From Tyto alba (Eukaryota; Chordata; Aves; Strigiformes; Tytonidae), in assembly GCF_018691265.1 (NCBI RefSeq), contig NW_024881329.1, positions 4,278,001 through 4,342,000 on the forward strand: a DNA stretch of 64,000 nt. The letters run 5' to 3'. A program made the translations under genes and the position numbers. Below are positions 62,551-64,000 of the stretch, piece after piece. The notes below the pieces were generated by a model that saw only the letters and a program-made list of their open reading frames with translations, had not been told where the DNA came from and searched no databases. Numbering within the stretch: the first letter of the stretch is position 1; every line of letters begins with the position of its first letter.

Positions 62551-62755
62551 GTAAATCTCACCCATTACTCCTGATTGCTGATGTATTTAAAATAACATGA
62601 CACACACTGTAGACCAGACTTGTCTCAAGTTACTGAAAGCACGTTGTGTTTGATCACGGAGCAGTGAGGATTCAGCTCCTAACTTGATCCTGGATGCTTT
62701 CAAATGCTCTCAGCTACATAGAGTCAAACCCCTGGGACTTAATGTAAAACAGACT

Positions 62756-62940
62756 ACTTGTCACAGGCTGCTTCTGCAACTTTTGGCAAATCACTTAATC
62801 TCTCTACTTCATCCCCCTGGCTGTAAATGTTTTTTCCTCTAGTCTGTCATTTCCATTTAGTCTGTAACCTCCTCAGAACAGAGGGAAATCATTTACACTG
62901 TGCCAGAAACACTGAGGTCCTTCCTGATTTTACTTAATGA
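62756..62940 (+). mobile_element. MIR-like CORE-SINE, degenerate
   Basis: Plus-strand order of landmarks: GGCAAATCACTTAATCTCTC, CCCCCTGGCTGTAAATG, then TAGTCTGTAACCTCCTCAGA and a CACTGTGCC segment, as in the core and 3' part of MIR-type SINEs. It lies in the SLC22A18 intron after the last resolved exon. Confidence 0.7.
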
Positions 62941-64000
62941 TTTTACGGGGTATGTGTACCCTAGCCTTTTTCCCAACAACTAAAAGCTATTGCTGTGGGT
63001 GCTCTGTCAGCTGCATGCAGCGGAGCCGCAGCATGTTTCTTCCCTTGCACATTGATGGTGATACTTGTTCTTCTCTTCTTTATGTATTCCGCTCAGTTTT
63101 TTGTGTCGTGGTAGGAACACTCTGCTACCTCAAACCCACCCCAAACCTGCCTGTTTCCCTGCTCCCTCTGAGTCAGTCGCTGTCCTGGCATGGTCCATGT
63201 CTCCCAGTTTGCCTGGTTATACATTTTCTTGGCCACAATTTAATAATTTAATTTTGCCTACCCTCTAGCTTATTTCCCCACCCGCTCTTCTAGAGACAAG
63301 CCAGTATGTCAGCCTTGTTAGTGGTGGTGTAAGGACAGAGTGACGTTCTCTGCCCTTCCACACACAGAGCTCTTTTCTCAGTCAAACCTAAAAATGCAGT
63401 TTCTCTGGATGATGGTTTCAAGGATTGAATTTTGTGCACATCAAAACACATGCACATCATGCATCTGAACACACCAAGGCACTTCCCCTCCAAACAGGGA
63501 TCCTAAGAGAGGACTCAAGGCACCCTAACTTTTATACTTTGCATCTTTTTCCAATTCATCTGCATCTGGAGAAGCCCTTGAAGTTTAAATAACATGAAAC
63601 ATAATTTACAAATTAAATTGTAATTTGTAAACTGTAAATTCAGTTTACAAATGAAAATAGATTTGGCTGTGGAGAGTGGCTGAATCGGAAGAGGATGGCA
63701 TTTCTGGGCTTGGCCAGATTCATCTGTTATTCCTTGCTAAGGCTCTGGAAGAACAAGTCCGACTGGAGCTGAGAGTAACATTCAGGAAAGTAAAGGATTT
63801 CTGAGCTTTTTTTTTTTTTCCTTTTTTCTTTTTGTGTGTAGTTGGCACTGGCTGAGATCAGCAATGTCAGTTGGTCCTACCCCCACCACTGGAGACAAGA
63901 TACAGTCTCGATGGACTGCTGGCTTGCCCTAATAGTGCACTTTTTTGGTTCTTATGAAACCAAACTTTTAAAACTGTATTTTAAAAAGTGGTTATAAAAT
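62941..64000. other. SLC22A18 intron running off the window
   Basis: No exon matching the next part of the transporter (TM7 continuation) is found before 64000. Apart from the inverted repeat at 63606-63652 and a T tract at 63809-63820, nothing is recognised. Confidence 0.6.
63606..63652. repeat. Overlapping inverted repeats (three arms)
   Basis: ATTTGTAAACTG at 63623-63634 pairs perfectly with CAGTTTACAAAT at 63641-63652 across a 6-nt loop. The same middle arm also pairs with TTACAAATT at 63606-63614. Two mutually exclusive hairpins share one arm. Confidence 0.85.

Noticed and set aside
1..64000. CRISPR arrays, operons, phage or bacterial mobile systems
   Set aside because: The window has vertebrate intron-exon structure and CR1/SINE repeats. 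The only short tandem arrays are simple repeats and one minisatellite without spacers.

Overview
This window is vertebrate, almost certainly avian, genomic DNA. Coding exons are short, lie far apart and are bounded by GT-AG introns. The intergenic DNA holds CR1 LINEs with the typical bird 3' ends, plus older CORE-SINE/MIR-type copies and simple repeats. No prokaryotic features are present. The species cannot be named from the sequence.

Two protein-coding genes are recognised. (1) CDKN1C (p57Kip2), a cyclin-dependent kinase inhibitor, lies on the minus strand. Its coding exons are 5795-6257 and 5543-5664, and it has a non-coding third exon starting at 5387 with a poly(A) signal at 4676-4681. 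It sits in a CpG island with two CCAAT boxes and a TATA-like element upstream. The predicted protein is only 194 aa: the CDK/cyclin-binding domain and the C-terminal box are kept, but the long Pro-Ala domain of mammals is absent. (2) SLC22A18, a 12-TM major-facilitator transporter also known as ORCTL2/TSSC5, lies on the plus strand. Six coding exons are resolved at 24776-24958, 27023-27120, 29732-29877, 30646-30778, 61843-61958 and 62440-62550. Together they encode about 262 residues (TM1 to the start of TM7). The remaining exons lie beyond 64000, and the 5' untranslated exon was not found.

The divergent CDKN1C / SLC22A18 order matches the mammalian KCNQ1-CDKN1C-SLC22A18-PHLDA2 domain, so the window is a conserved syntenic block. 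The two genes are not known to act in one pathway; their link is genomic position.

Layout: 1-4660, non-coding sequence downstream of CDKN1C, with a compositionally distinct and possibly conserved stretch at 2.6-3.5 kb; 4.66-6.95 kb, CDKN1C and its CpG island; 7-24.7 kb, intergenic, with an orphan CpG-rich block at 11.6-12.25 kb, a minus-strand CR1 at 12.45-13.24 kb, a MIR-like SINE at 19.1 kb and a plus-strand CR1 at 23.0-23.85 kb; 24.75-64 kb, SLC22A18. Nearly half the window is its single 31-kb intron between the exons ending at 30778 and starting at 61843. That intron holds a 17-bp GC-rich minisatellite, MIR-like SINEs, an ancient CR1 copy and a few possible regulatory stretches, but no recognisable gene. 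I found no evidence for an undescribed protein system here.
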